A stretch of DNA of 64,000 nucleotides from Vibrio algicola (GTDB taxonomy: Bacteria > Pseudomonadota > Gammaproteobacteria > Enterobacterales > Vibrionaceae). This document shows positions 35,719 through 43,182 of this stretch, piece after piece; position 1 is the stretch's first letter; each line of letters starts with the position of its first letter. A program made the position numbers and the translations under genes. The DNA is taken from positions 248,001 to 312,000 of the forward strand of contig NZ_CP045700.1 of assembly GCF_009601765.2 (NCBI RefSeq), given 5' to 3'. The notes under the pieces are model-generated. The model had not been told where the DNA came from, ran no database searches, and saw only the letters and a list, made by a program, of their open reading frames with translations.

Positions 35719-37242
35719 ATGGAAATTAATTACGATATGAAAGTGGTGAAATATTTCATCATTACCAGTTTGATCTGGGCGCTACTCGGTATGACTGTTG
35801 GGTTAATACTTGCAGCGCAACTTTATTGGCCAATACTCAATTTTGATTCTGAATACTTTCAATTTGGTCGATTACGCCCCTTGCATACTTCTGGGGTTAT
35901 TTTTGGTTTTGTAGTCAATATTTTGATGGGGACGTCACTGTATATTGTGCAACGTACCAGTAAAACGACACTGTTTAATAAAAGTTTAGCTTGGATGGTG
36001 TTCTGGGGTTGGCAATTAGTCTTAGTGCTGGCGTTGATCACATTGCCATTAGGCTGGACCAGCTCAAAAGAATACGCTGAACTTGAATGGCCAATTGATA
36101 TTTTAATTGCCGTGGTTTGGGTGATGTACGCAGTATTATTTTTTGGCACTATTGGCCAACGAAAAGTACAACACATCTTTGTGGCAAACTGGTTCTTCGG
36201 CGGCTTTATTATTGTGATCGCGATGATTTTTATCGTTAATAACTTGGAGATACCGGTTAACTTGACTAAATCGTATTCTGTTTATGCTGGCACGCAAGAC
36301 GCCATTGTTCAGTGGTGGTGGGGGCATAACGCGGTTGGTTTCTTGTTAACTGCAGGGATCATTGGTATGAACTACTACTTCATCCCTAAAGCGTCCGAAC
36401 GACCTATCTATTCCTATCGACTTTCTGTGGTTCACTTTTGGGGCTTGGTAGGTTTTTATACTTGGGCAGGTACTCACCATTTAATTTATTCTTCTGTGCC
36501 AGATTGGTTGCAAAACCTCGGTATCATCATGTCATTATTATTATGGCTGCCATCTTGGGGCGGGGCATTTAATAGCTTAATGACACTGCTTTCAAATAAA
36601 GAAAAACTGAAACATGACTATGTGATGCTGTTCTTCCTTTCTGCGGTTATTTACTACGCGTTGGCAACCTTTGAAGGTCCACTATTAGCGATCCGCTGGT
36701 TTAATATGATCGCACATAATACCGAATGGATTGTTGGTCATGTGCATTCTGCCGCATTAGGTTGGGTGGCAATGTCTGGCTTTGCAGTGTTCTACTACTT
36801 TATTCCGCGTTTATGGGGACATAAAGACATGTGGTCACGTCGGTTGGTCAAATGGCATTTTTGGTTTGCACATATCGGGATTGCGATTTACGCGGTTGCA
36901 CTTTGGATTGGCGGGATCGGTCAAGGTTACATGTGGTTAAAACAAAACGATGATGGCTCTTTAATGTACACCTTTGTTGACGCCATGAACTTTGTTGCGC
37001 CATGGATGCTTGCGCGCTTTATTGGTGGAGCGTTCTTTGTTGCTGGGGTGATATTGATGATTTATAACCTTTATCGAACGCTTTCTTTGCCGCTCAACGA
37101 TACAGACAATGACGTTAATAACAAAGCGGCTGGTTTAGATAACGGTAACTTAGACACGAATAACTTAGGCGCGAATAGCTTAGGTGCGAATAACATCGCC
37201 ACGAAAACCACAGACCAAGAGGGTAAAGCTTATGTTAAATAA
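35719..37242 (+). CDS. ccoN: cbb3-type cytochrome c oxidase subunit I (CcoN-like)
   Basis: Catalytic heme-copper subunit in the inner membrane. The 507-residue protein has twelve or more hydrophobic helices. Family motifs seen: RPLHTSGVIFGF (low-spin heme His) near residue 52, WWGHNAVGFLLTAGIIGMNYYFIPK near 197, VHFWGLVGFYTWAGTHH near 240 with copper-site His pair and the Tyr, and IVGHVHSAALGWVAMSG near 337 with two heme ligands. After residue 470 a low-complexity Asn/Asp/Leu tail (NNKAAGLDNGNL...) is added. It is divergent from the standard CcoN; no ccoQ or ccoGHIS genes are nearby. Confidence 0.93.
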   Translation: MEINYDMKVVKYFIITSLIWALLGMTVGLILAAQLYWPILNFDSEYFQFGRLRPLHTSGVIFGFVVNILMGTSLYIVQRTSKTTLFNKSLAWMVFWGWQLVLVLALITLPLGWTSSKEYAELEWPIDILIAVVWVMYAVLFFGTIGQRKVQHIFVANWFFGGFIIVIAMIFIVNNLEIPVNLTKSYSVYAGTQDAIVQWWWGHNAVGFLLTAGIIGMNYYFIPKASERPIYSYRLSVVHFWGLVGFYTWAGTHHLIYSSVPDWLQNLGIIMSLLLWLPSWGGAFNSLMTLLSNKEKLKHDYVMLFFLSAVIYYALATFEGPLLAIRWFNMIAHNTEWIVGHVHSAALGWVAMSGFAVFYYFIPRLWGHKDMWSRRLVKWHFWFAHIGIAIYAVALWIGGIGQGYMWLKQNDDGSLMYTFVDAMNFVAPWMLARFIGGAFFVAGVILMIYNLYRTLSLPLNDTDNDVNNKAAGLDNGNLDTNNLGANSLGANNIATKTTDQEGKAYVK

Positions 37243-37822
37243 AGATTTTACTCAGTCGGTTTGGATCCTGATTTTTTCTACCATTGGGGTCGCGAGCTTC
37301 TCGTTACTGGCTTGGGTGGTGCCAGATCTGTTTATGAAAGATGAACAGATCAAAAAATCGACTGTACTCCCTTATACCGCTTTGCAGTTAGCCGGACGAG
37401 ATATTTACATTAGTGAAGGTTGTCATACTTGTCACTCGCAGATGGTGCGTCCATTACCTGCAGAAGTAGCACGATATGGCGAACCAACCAAAGGTGAGGA
37501 TGATATTTATGAATACCCAAATCTCTGGGGTTCTAAACGTACCGGTCCTGATTTGGCTAACGTTGGGCGTAAATATTCTGACCGTTGGCATGAGATCCAT
37601 TTAATGGATCCTAGGAATGTGGTACCAACCTCAATCATGCCTTCTTATCCGTGGCTATTTACTAAGGTATTAGACGGTGAAGATATTGCCGACAAAATGG
37701 AAACGCTTAGGATCTTAGGCGTGCCTTATACCGATGATGAAATTGATCGGGCGCGTTTGCAGGTGAAAAATAAAACCTATGCTGATGCATTGATCAGTTA
37801 TCTGCAGAGTCTAGGGGAATAA
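37232..37822 (+). CDS. ccoO: cbb3-type oxidase subunit II (CcoO-like) monoheme cytochrome
   Basis: A 196-residue membrane-anchored cytochrome c: an N-terminal helix (WILIFSTIGVASFSLLAWVV), then the CcoO heme site GCHTCHSQMVRPL near residue 68, and GPDLANVGRKYSDRWHEIHL and NVVPTSIMPSYPWL typical of CcoO, with the Met ligand. The start is the ATG at MLNKDF, which lies inside the end of ccoN and follows AGAGGGTA, so translation is coupled. Length is close to CcoO (about 200). Confidence 0.93.
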   Translation: MLNKDFTQSVWILIFSTIGVASFSLLAWVVPDLFMKDEQIKKSTVLPYTALQLAGRDIYISEGCHTCHSQMVRPLPAEVARYGEPTKGEDDIYEYPNLWGSKRTGPDLANVGRKYSDRWHEIHLMDPRNVVPTSIMPSYPWLFTKVLDGEDIADKMETLRILGVPYTDDEIDRARLQVKNKTYADALISYLQSLGE

Positions 37823-37831
37823 GGAGGCAGC

Positions 37832-39940
37832 ATGTTAAGTACATTTTGGAGTGCGTGGGTCATTATTCTTACCGTGATTTTCTTGGTCATTATGGGGTAT
37901 GTCATTTGGCATTATTGGCATAAAAATCATGAGGCGGATGCGGATAAAGCGTTACATGTTTACGATGGTATTGCGGAAAACGATGCCAAATTACCAATGG
38001 TATTGCTGTATTCATATTTGATTGCCTTTATTGCCAGTGCGATTTTCTTTGTGTTGTATCCGGGGATGGGAAATTGGCAGGGTTTAATGAATTGGCATTC
38101 AACCGATGAACTACAACAATACGATACCAAGATCATTGATAAAAAATTGGCGGCGTTACAGTCCGATTCAAAGACATTAACCCAGTTAAGCCAAAACGAA
38201 GACATTGTCGGTTATGGTGAAAAGCTATTTAATAACCACTGTGAAGCCTGTCATGGTAAAAATGGGCAAGGGCAGTTGCACTTTCCTAATCTCGTCGATA
38301 ATGAATGGATTTATGATAGCAGTGATGCGGGGATCATAAGTTCGATCACCCATGGTCGTCATGGGGTGATGGTCGGTTGGAAAGATGTATTAACCGAGCA
38401 ACAAATTGAGGATGTCTCGACCTATGTTGCCAGTTTACAAACCAATCGCGCAGTTCCTGCGGCAAAAGTGCAACGCGAACAAGGTCAGCAACTGTTTGAG
38501 TATAATTGTGCCGCGTGTCATGGCGATGCTGGCACTGGTAACACTCAAATTGGTGCCTACAACTTAACCGATGATACTTGGGTTCACGGTGGCAATATTG
38601 CGCAAATACAAACGACGGTACGCGAAGGGTTAGATTCGGTGATGCCTGCCTTCGATAAGCAATTATCCAAAGCGCAAATTACCGCCTTGGGTGCTTATTT
38701 GACCCATCAACGGTTAAAAGGGCAAAAGCAAGTGACTGCGCTCGATGCCGATATGGTTAAACGAGGTGAATACCTAGCTTATGCAGGAGACTGTGTGGCT
38801 TGTCATACCGCTGAAAATGGCGAACTATTTGGTGGTGGATTGGCTTTCCCAACCCCATTTGGTGCCTTGTATTCAACTAATATTTCGACTCATGTTGAGC
38901 GAGGGATTGGCAGTTATACTTACCAAGAGTTCCATGATGCGGTGCGTTTAGGCGTGGCCAAACACGGCAACTTATACCCAGCAATGCCGTACACGTCTTA
39001 TCAATATATAACCGAGGAAGATACTCAGGCGTTGTGGGCTTACATGCAATCGTTGACCCCAGTGAGCAGTCCAAATATACCAAACGGTATGATATTTCCG
39101 ACCAATATTCGATTGGGAATGTGGGCGTGGAATTTGGTGTTCTTTGATGAAGATAAGCTGACCTACCCACCAGAGGCTAGCGATGCTTGGAAGCGAGGAA
39201 AGTATCTCACTATGGGCTTAGGGCACTGCGCTGAGTGTCATACGCCGCGTAATGTCGCGCAAGCATTAGAAGAGGATAATCCTTTCCAAGGCAATATCAT
39301 TGATCATTGGAATGCGCCGGATATTACTGCTAATGAGTTACATCAACATGGTTGGGAAGTGAAAGACATTAGCGACTTCTTAAAAACAGGGCATTCCTCT
39401 AAAGGAACGGCGTTTGCTGGTATGGCCGATGTGGTGAAAAACAGTACTCGTTATATGACCCGTGATGACTTGGATGCGATTGCCGAATATTTATTAACCG
39501 GAGATGAAGGAAACCGCTTGGATCCTGCTACGAAACCATTACAACCAAGTGGCTTTAGTGTGGCGGATAAACAAACCAAAGAGTATCAAATCTTTGCCGA
39601 AACTTGTGGTGCTTGTCATGGACCAGACGGTAAAGGACGCAAAGATATTGCTCCAGCACTGTTAGGTAACGGTATTATTGCTCACTCAGAACCTTACAAC
39701 ACGGTTGCAGTAGTATTGCGCGGTTTATCACCGGATTATCTTGAGCCGAATCGTGATTACATGCCAATGAGTAGCTTTAACGATATTGCAGGCGATGCTG
39801 AAATGGCACGCATGATCAGCTTTATTCGCGATAAGCTTGGCGCTCGATCTGAACCTGTTACGAAAGAGATGGTAAAAGAGATCCGCATTAGCCTTGAAAA
39901 AGGAGGCGTTACGGGAGGGGTCCATGAAACAGGCAAGTGA
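37832..39940 (+). CDS. Pentaheme CcoP-like fusion: CcoP plus triheme dehydrogenase-type cytochrome
   Basis: A 702-residue protein with five c-heme sites. Residues 1-90 are two membrane helices as in CcoP; C137-H141 (CEACH) and C226-H230 (CAACH) are the two CcoP hemes. Residues about 305-665 are a second unit with CVACH at 321-325, CAECH at 466-470 and CGACH at 592-596 and the segments GGLAFPTPFGALYSTNI and SSKGTAFAGMADVV, typical of the triheme cytochrome subunit of membrane alcohol or gluconate dehydrogenases. Normal CcoP is about 300 residues with two or three hemes. AAGGAGGC precedes the ATG. Likely role: passes electrons from a periplasmic dehydrogenase directly into the oxidase; this is inference. 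Confidence 0.9.
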   Translation: MLSTFWSAWVIILTVIFLVIMGYVIWHYWHKNHEADADKALHVYDGIAENDAKLPMVLLYSYLIAFIASAIFFVLYPGMGNWQGLMNWHSTDELQQYDTKIIDKKLAALQSDSKTLTQLSQNEDIVGYGEKLFNNHCEACHGKNGQGQLHFPNLVDNEWIYDSSDAGIISSITHGRHGVMVGWKDVLTEQQIEDVSTYVASLQTNRAVPAAKVQREQGQQLFEYNCAACHGDAGTGNTQIGAYNLTDDTWVHGGNIAQIQTTVREGLDSVMPAFDKQLSKAQITALGAYLTHQRLKGQKQVTALDADMVKRGEYLAYAGDCVACHTAENGELFGGGLAFPTPFGALYSTNISTHVERGIGSYTYQEFHDAVRLGVAKHGNLYPAMPYTSYQYITEEDTQALWAYMQSLTPVSSPNIPNGMIFPTNIRLGMWAWNLVFFDEDKLTYPPEASDAWKRGKYLTMGLGHCAECHTPRNVAQALEEDNPFQGNIIDHWNAPDITANELHQHGWEVKDISDFLKTGHSSKGTAFAGMADVVKNSTRYMTRDDLDAIAEYLLTGDEGNRLDPATKPLQPSGFSVADKQTKEYQIFAETCGACHGPDGKGRKDIAPALLGNGIIAHSEPYNTVAVVLRGLSPDYLEPNRDYMPMSSFNDIAGDAEMARMISFIRDKLGARSEPVTKEMVKEIRISLEKGGVTGGVHETGK

Positions 39941-40047
39941 GGTCACACAGTGGAAAACCGATAGCGTTTGATACGTTGGCTAGCTTAGCCGGTTGTACGC
40001 ATCAACAGTAAACATGATTATTTATAAACATGTTTACAATAAACATT

Positions 40048-40083
40048 AAAACCATCAGTGAGGTAACTTGCTGGTGGTTTTTC
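40048..40083 (+). terminator. Terminator after the oxidase operon
   Basis: Stem ACCATCAG/CTGGTGGT (one G-T pair) extended by A/T pairs and followed by TTTTT. Confidence 0.75.
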
Positions 40084-40167
40084 TTAGAATAGAGCACGGT
40101 GAATGCTTTCTAAATGGTGTGTATTAGAATAAAATACGCCGCTTAAATTCAATCGAGATACCAATAG

Positions 40168-41127
40168 ATGACCAAAATAAAAAACTTTCCCACTCCAGTT
40201 GCAGGCTTAGCATTAGGGATCTCAGCTATTGGTTGGTGTTGGGAAAATTATGCACCGCATTTAGGTTTGATCCAAAATACCACCTCCGCAATCGCGTTAT
40301 TATTAGTGTGCGGTGTGATGGCTAAATTTATTCGCCATCCAACCAAGTTATTTGAAGAATTGCGTCATCCGATTGTGGGGTCGGTGCTGCCAACCATGTG
40401 TATGGCACTCATGGCGATTTCTTACGATCTTATTCATTTTCATCAACTCGCGATTACTGGCCGAGTAGTCTGGTATGGCGCAGTGATCCTTCACTTACTG
40501 TTTTTCATCTCGTTTACTTACCATCGTTGTAAAGGCTTTAAACTTAAAGACATGATCCCAAGTTGGTTTATTCCGGCAATTGGTCCGATTTTAGGCTGTT
40601 TAGCGAATCCCGGTGCAGACACATTATGGTTAGCTAACATCTTATTGGTTTTAGGGGTAGGTTCGTATTTTGTGTTATTGCCACTGCTAATGTATCGATT
40701 AACTTTCCATGAGCGATTACAAGCGGCTGAAGTACCAACCTTTGCCATTATGGCAGCGCCGTCTAATCTGATCATTATTGGTTACTTGGGGGTCGCGACT
40801 GCGCCGATGGTGAATATGCTACTGATGCTCAGTGGTGTGGCAATACTATTGAATGTGGTGTTTTACTTGTCGCTAGTACGTCTGCTAAAACAACCCTTTA
40901 GTGCGGGGTTTTCAGCCTATACTTTCCCGCTTGCCAGTGGCGCAACCGCGATGTTTAAAATGGAAGCACTATTAACCAGTCACGAGTTGAGCAATGGGGT
41001 GGGTGTGTTTCATTATTTAGCCATTTTTCAGCTTTATGTGGCCAGCCTTATTATTGCTTATGTGGCATTTTGCTTTATCAAACATTACCGCTTTAATCTG
41101 ATTGGCTTGTTTGTTAATCGTGCTTAG
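40168..41127 (+). CDS. TDT/SLAC1-family transporter (TehA-like)
   Basis: A 319-residue inner-membrane protein with about ten hydrophobic helices. It opens with FPTPVAGLALGISAIGWCWE, and has IPAIGPILGCLAN, MAAPSNLIIIGYLG and FPLASGATAMFK, motifs of the tellurite-resistance/dicarboxylate transporter family. Members move anions such as sulfite, malate or tellurite; the substrate here is not evident. It stands alone after the oxidase operon. Confidence 0.88.
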   Translation: MTKIKNFPTPVAGLALGISAIGWCWENYAPHLGLIQNTTSAIALLLVCGVMAKFIRHPTKLFEELRHPIVGSVLPTMCMALMAISYDLIHFHQLAITGRVVWYGAVILHLLFFISFTYHRCKGFKLKDMIPSWFIPAIGPILGCLANPGADTLWLANILLVLGVGSYFVLLPLLMYRLTFHERLQAAEVPTFAIMAAPSNLIIIGYLGVATAPMVNMLLMLSGVAILLNVVFYLSLVRLLKQPFSAGFSAYTFPLASGATAMFKMEALLTSHELSNGVGVFHYLAIFQLYVASLIIAYVAFCFIKHYRFNLIGLFVNRA

Positions 41128-41238
41128 AAGGTGGATTATCCAGCCGTTTAGTGAATACTTTAACGGCTAAATGGATTAACTTTCAATCTCTAATCTCTAA
41201 TCTCTAGCTTCTAGGCGCTTAAGCCCCTAAACTTTAAT

Positions 41239-41508
41239 TTAAGCCACCAAACCATTTCGAACTAACCCGCGGCGCACGTTTTTACATAACTTACCAAAGC
41301 GGTTTAGTTCATCAAAATCAGGCAGTTGATCTTTTTTCAATTGCGATTCCCAATAGATCAATTCCCCTTCAACTAGCTCGAGCAATTTTCTTGGGCAACC
41401 GACGCAAGTATCACCACAAATAGAGGCTTCAGGCGCATCGAGTGGAAACTCGCTTTTGACCGTTTCGATGATCTCTAGCATAACGGTTTTACGATCAGGT
41501 TTTGCCAT
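41239..41508 (-). CDS. Small cysteine-containing protein, unknown function
   Basis: An 89-residue soluble protein with a C-x3-C-x2-C cluster in SICGDTCVGCPRKL near residue 31 and one more Cys near residue 75 (GKLCKNVRRGL). Four cysteines could bind a metal or an iron-sulfur cluster. The rest is amphipathic helix. The ATG is preceded by a purine-rich AGGGCAAAG. I do not recognise a named family. Confidence 0.75.
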   Translation of the reverse strand: MAKPDRKTVMLEIIETVKSEFPLDAPEASICGDTCVGCPRKLLELVEGELIYWESQLKKDQLPDFDELNRFGKLCKNVRRGLVRNGLVA

Positions 41509-41610
41509 GACTTTGCCCTCTATTATTGGTTTATTTGATTATATCAAAAATAGTTGAGCGATTAATATACTAACTAAGAGGTAGCTTTTCTCAAACGCCA
41601 AAGGAAGGAG

Positions 41611-41775
41611 CAGTGTCTTTCGGGGTATTCAGATTGGACACATATTAAATGGAATGGGTATAAGCATAACCCTGTTGAATAACGTGAACGTAAAGCAAAA
41701 AAAGCCAGCTCCGAAGAACTGGCGAATAGGGCATCTGTGTATGAAGACTATTTAAATGAACAATATAAGGAATAG
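41611..41775 (+). pseudogene. C-terminal remnant of an unidentified host gene
   Basis: A frame without a start reads YSDWTHIKWNGYKHNPVE, a stop (TAA at 41680-41682), then RERKAKKASSEELANRASVYEDYLNEQYKE and a natural-looking stop. Composition is that of a real hydrophilic, helical protein tail. A strong terminator follows 55 bp on. I cannot name the family. It lies just outside the left end of the prophage, so it may be what is left of an interrupted or deleted gene. Confidence 0.35.
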
Positions 41776-41829
41776 ATGGGAATTGGTCGGAATAAATGGG
41801 ATGGATTTGGTTTGAGGCTAGGAAAAACA

Positions 41830-41866
41830 AAGGGTTTGAGGCGTTTTGCTTCAAACCCTTTTTTGT
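41830..41866 (+). terminator. Terminator just outside the prophage
   Basis: Thirteen-bp stem AAGGGTTTGAGGC/GCTTCAAACCCTT (one G-T pair), five-base loop, T run. It belongs to the host side. Confidence 0.85.
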
Positions 41867-41890
41867 ATTTTAGGTGTTGATGGTGGAAAT

Positions 41891-41950
41891 TTCAAAATGA
41901 ACAATTTTTTGAAATTATGAAAATCAGCCCTAGTAAAATGAACAATTTGG
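41891..41950. repeat. Paired repeats at the left phage end, candidate MuA-binding sites
   Basis: AAAATGAACAATTT occurs twice (41894-41907 and 41935-41948), 41 bp apart. The first is part of an inverted repeat AATTTCAAAA...TTTTTTGAAATT. Mu carries three transposase sites at its left end, so these are good candidates for L1 and L2. Confidence 0.6.
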
Positions 41951-41993
41951 AAAAGGCTTTATTTTGTTTTTAAAGTGCCTTTAAATTTTTAAA

Positions 41994-42800
41994 TCAGTTG
42001 CCCAGGTCTTTAGCGATGTGAACCACTTGGCCTATCACTTGGAACTGGTGCTGCTCTTCTTTTTTGATGTCCATCATGCTGTAAGCTTTGTTGTCGCTAA
42101 TTAAACGCCACGTGCCCACCATGCTTTGGTAACGCTTCACAAACAGCTCCTCACCGTTTCTAAAAACATATATGTGCCCATCTTGTGGAACGGTGCGGCC
42201 TAGGTGCACCACTAGCGTGTCGTTGTTGTTGATCGTTGGTTCCATGCTGTCGCCTTTGGCCCATACAATCGCTAAATCCTTTTCGCTAAAGCCTCGCCAC
42301 TTCAACCACTTGCGCCTAAACGCTAGGTGTCTGCATGGTTCTTCTTCACCGCCTAAAGGGTTTGTACCGTGTCCGGCTGAGACTTGAATTCTATAGCCAG
42401 GAATAAGAACAAACTCATTATAAAATTCGAGCATTTCATTAGAGGCAGCATAGCTTTCTGCTACATCACTGATTCCGAATATAGGCTTCATAGGCTCATC
42501 TATTGCTAGCATTTCGCCTCTGCCTGTCGCTAACCACTCTAGGTTAACACCCTCTCTGCACGCAATTTGGTGCGCTATATTTAGATTTGGAATGGATCCG
42601 TTTTTGACATAAGCATTTACGGTAGATGCTCCAATCCCCCAATCCTCAGCTACTTGCCTCGCACTTCTGCCTTTCATCAAAAGCAAAATTCTTTCTGATA
42701 ACGATCCATTTCCTTTGTTTTCAATCGGATCGTTAGAAGAATTTGAGTCTTTTTCGACCATATTCTTTAAACCCATTGTCGTATCTAGCCTGAGCCACAT
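41994..42800 (-). CDS. Phage repressor, HTH plus S24 (LexA/CI-type) peptidase domain
   Basis: Lysogeny repressor at the Mu c position. The 268-residue protein has an N-terminal HTH (ARQVAEDWGIGASTVNAYVKNGSIP, about 47-71) and a C-terminal S24 peptidase-like domain with Ser185 in GDSMEPT and Lys222 in LFVKRY, the latent self-cleavage pair, and a possible cleavage region around VSAGHG near 140-145. The Mu c repressor has no such domain. ATG codons at residues 9 and 14 are alternative starts, none with a good ribosome site. It is divergent from ner across an operator region. Confidence 0.88.
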   Translation of the reverse strand: MWLRLDTTMGLKNMVEKDSNSSNDPIENKGNGSLSERILLLMKGRSARQVAEDWGIGASTVNAYVKNGSIPNLNIAHQIACREGVNLEWLATGRGEMLAIDEPMKPIFGISDVAESYAASNEMLEFYNEFVLIPGYRIQVSAGHGTNPLGGEEEPCRHLAFRRKWLKWRGFSEKDLAIVWAKGDSMEPTINNNDTLVVHLGRTVPQDGHIYVFRNGEELFVKRYQSMVGTWRLISDNKAYSMMDIKKEEQHQFQVIGQVVHIAKDLGN

Positions 42801-42818
42801 TTAGCCCAAAAGAAACGT

Positions 42819-42899
42819 AATTTAGAAAAAGATCTAAATTTAGCTGTTGACAAGAACTATATTTAGATCAAGAATTGATTTTACGAACTAAGTTTAGTT
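42819..42899. promoter_or_regulatory. Operator/promoter region between repressor and ner
   Basis: Contains two inverted repeats, AATTTAGA-N6-TCTAAATT (42819-42840) and AACTAAGTTTAGTT (42886-42899), and a further half site TATTTAGATC (42860-42869), all sharing TTTAG/CTAAA. A -35-like TTGACA is at 42847-42852. These are likely repressor and Ner operators and the early promoter. Confidence 0.65.
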
Positions 42900-42948
42900 A
42901 CTTAGTGCATGTAGTAATAAAGAGATACTAGCAGATTGGGGGCTAAGA

Positions 42949-43182
42949 ATGGAAACAAAAACCGATATGCCACGAGCATTGATTGTTGCTCACTTAAAAA
43001 TGAAAGGCTGGAGTGTTGCCAAATTATCTATGCACCACGGGTATCACAGAGGAACATTAAACAATGCTTTATGTGCTCCTTGGCCGAAGGGTGAACGTCT
43101 AATTGCAGATGCACTAAATATGGCACCAGAAGATATTTGGCCGAGTCGTTACCCTGAAGTTGAGACGAAAGGAGTAGCTTAA
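42949..43182 (+). CDS. ner: Ner-family DNA-binding protein
   Basis: A 77-residue lambda-repressor-like HTH protein of the Mu Ner / Nlp family: RALIVAHLKMKGWSVAKLSMHHGYHRGTLNNALCAPWPKGERLIADAL and APEDIWPSRY. Ner in Mu switches off the early promoter and repressor gene. It is the first early gene; its stop overlaps the transposase start (TAATG). Confidence 0.93.
   Translation: METKTDMPRALIVAHLKMKGWSVAKLSMHHGYHRGTLNNALCAPWPKGERLIADALNMAPEDIWPSRYPEVETKGVA

Noticed and set aside
40168..41127. Tellurite-resistance determinant
   Set aside because: TehA-like sequence shows only family membership; TDT proteins carry different anions and no tehB lies nearby.
41186..41206. Three tandem ATCTCTA units
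   Set aside because: Only three 7-bp units in an AT-rich intergenic spot; too short to support a function.
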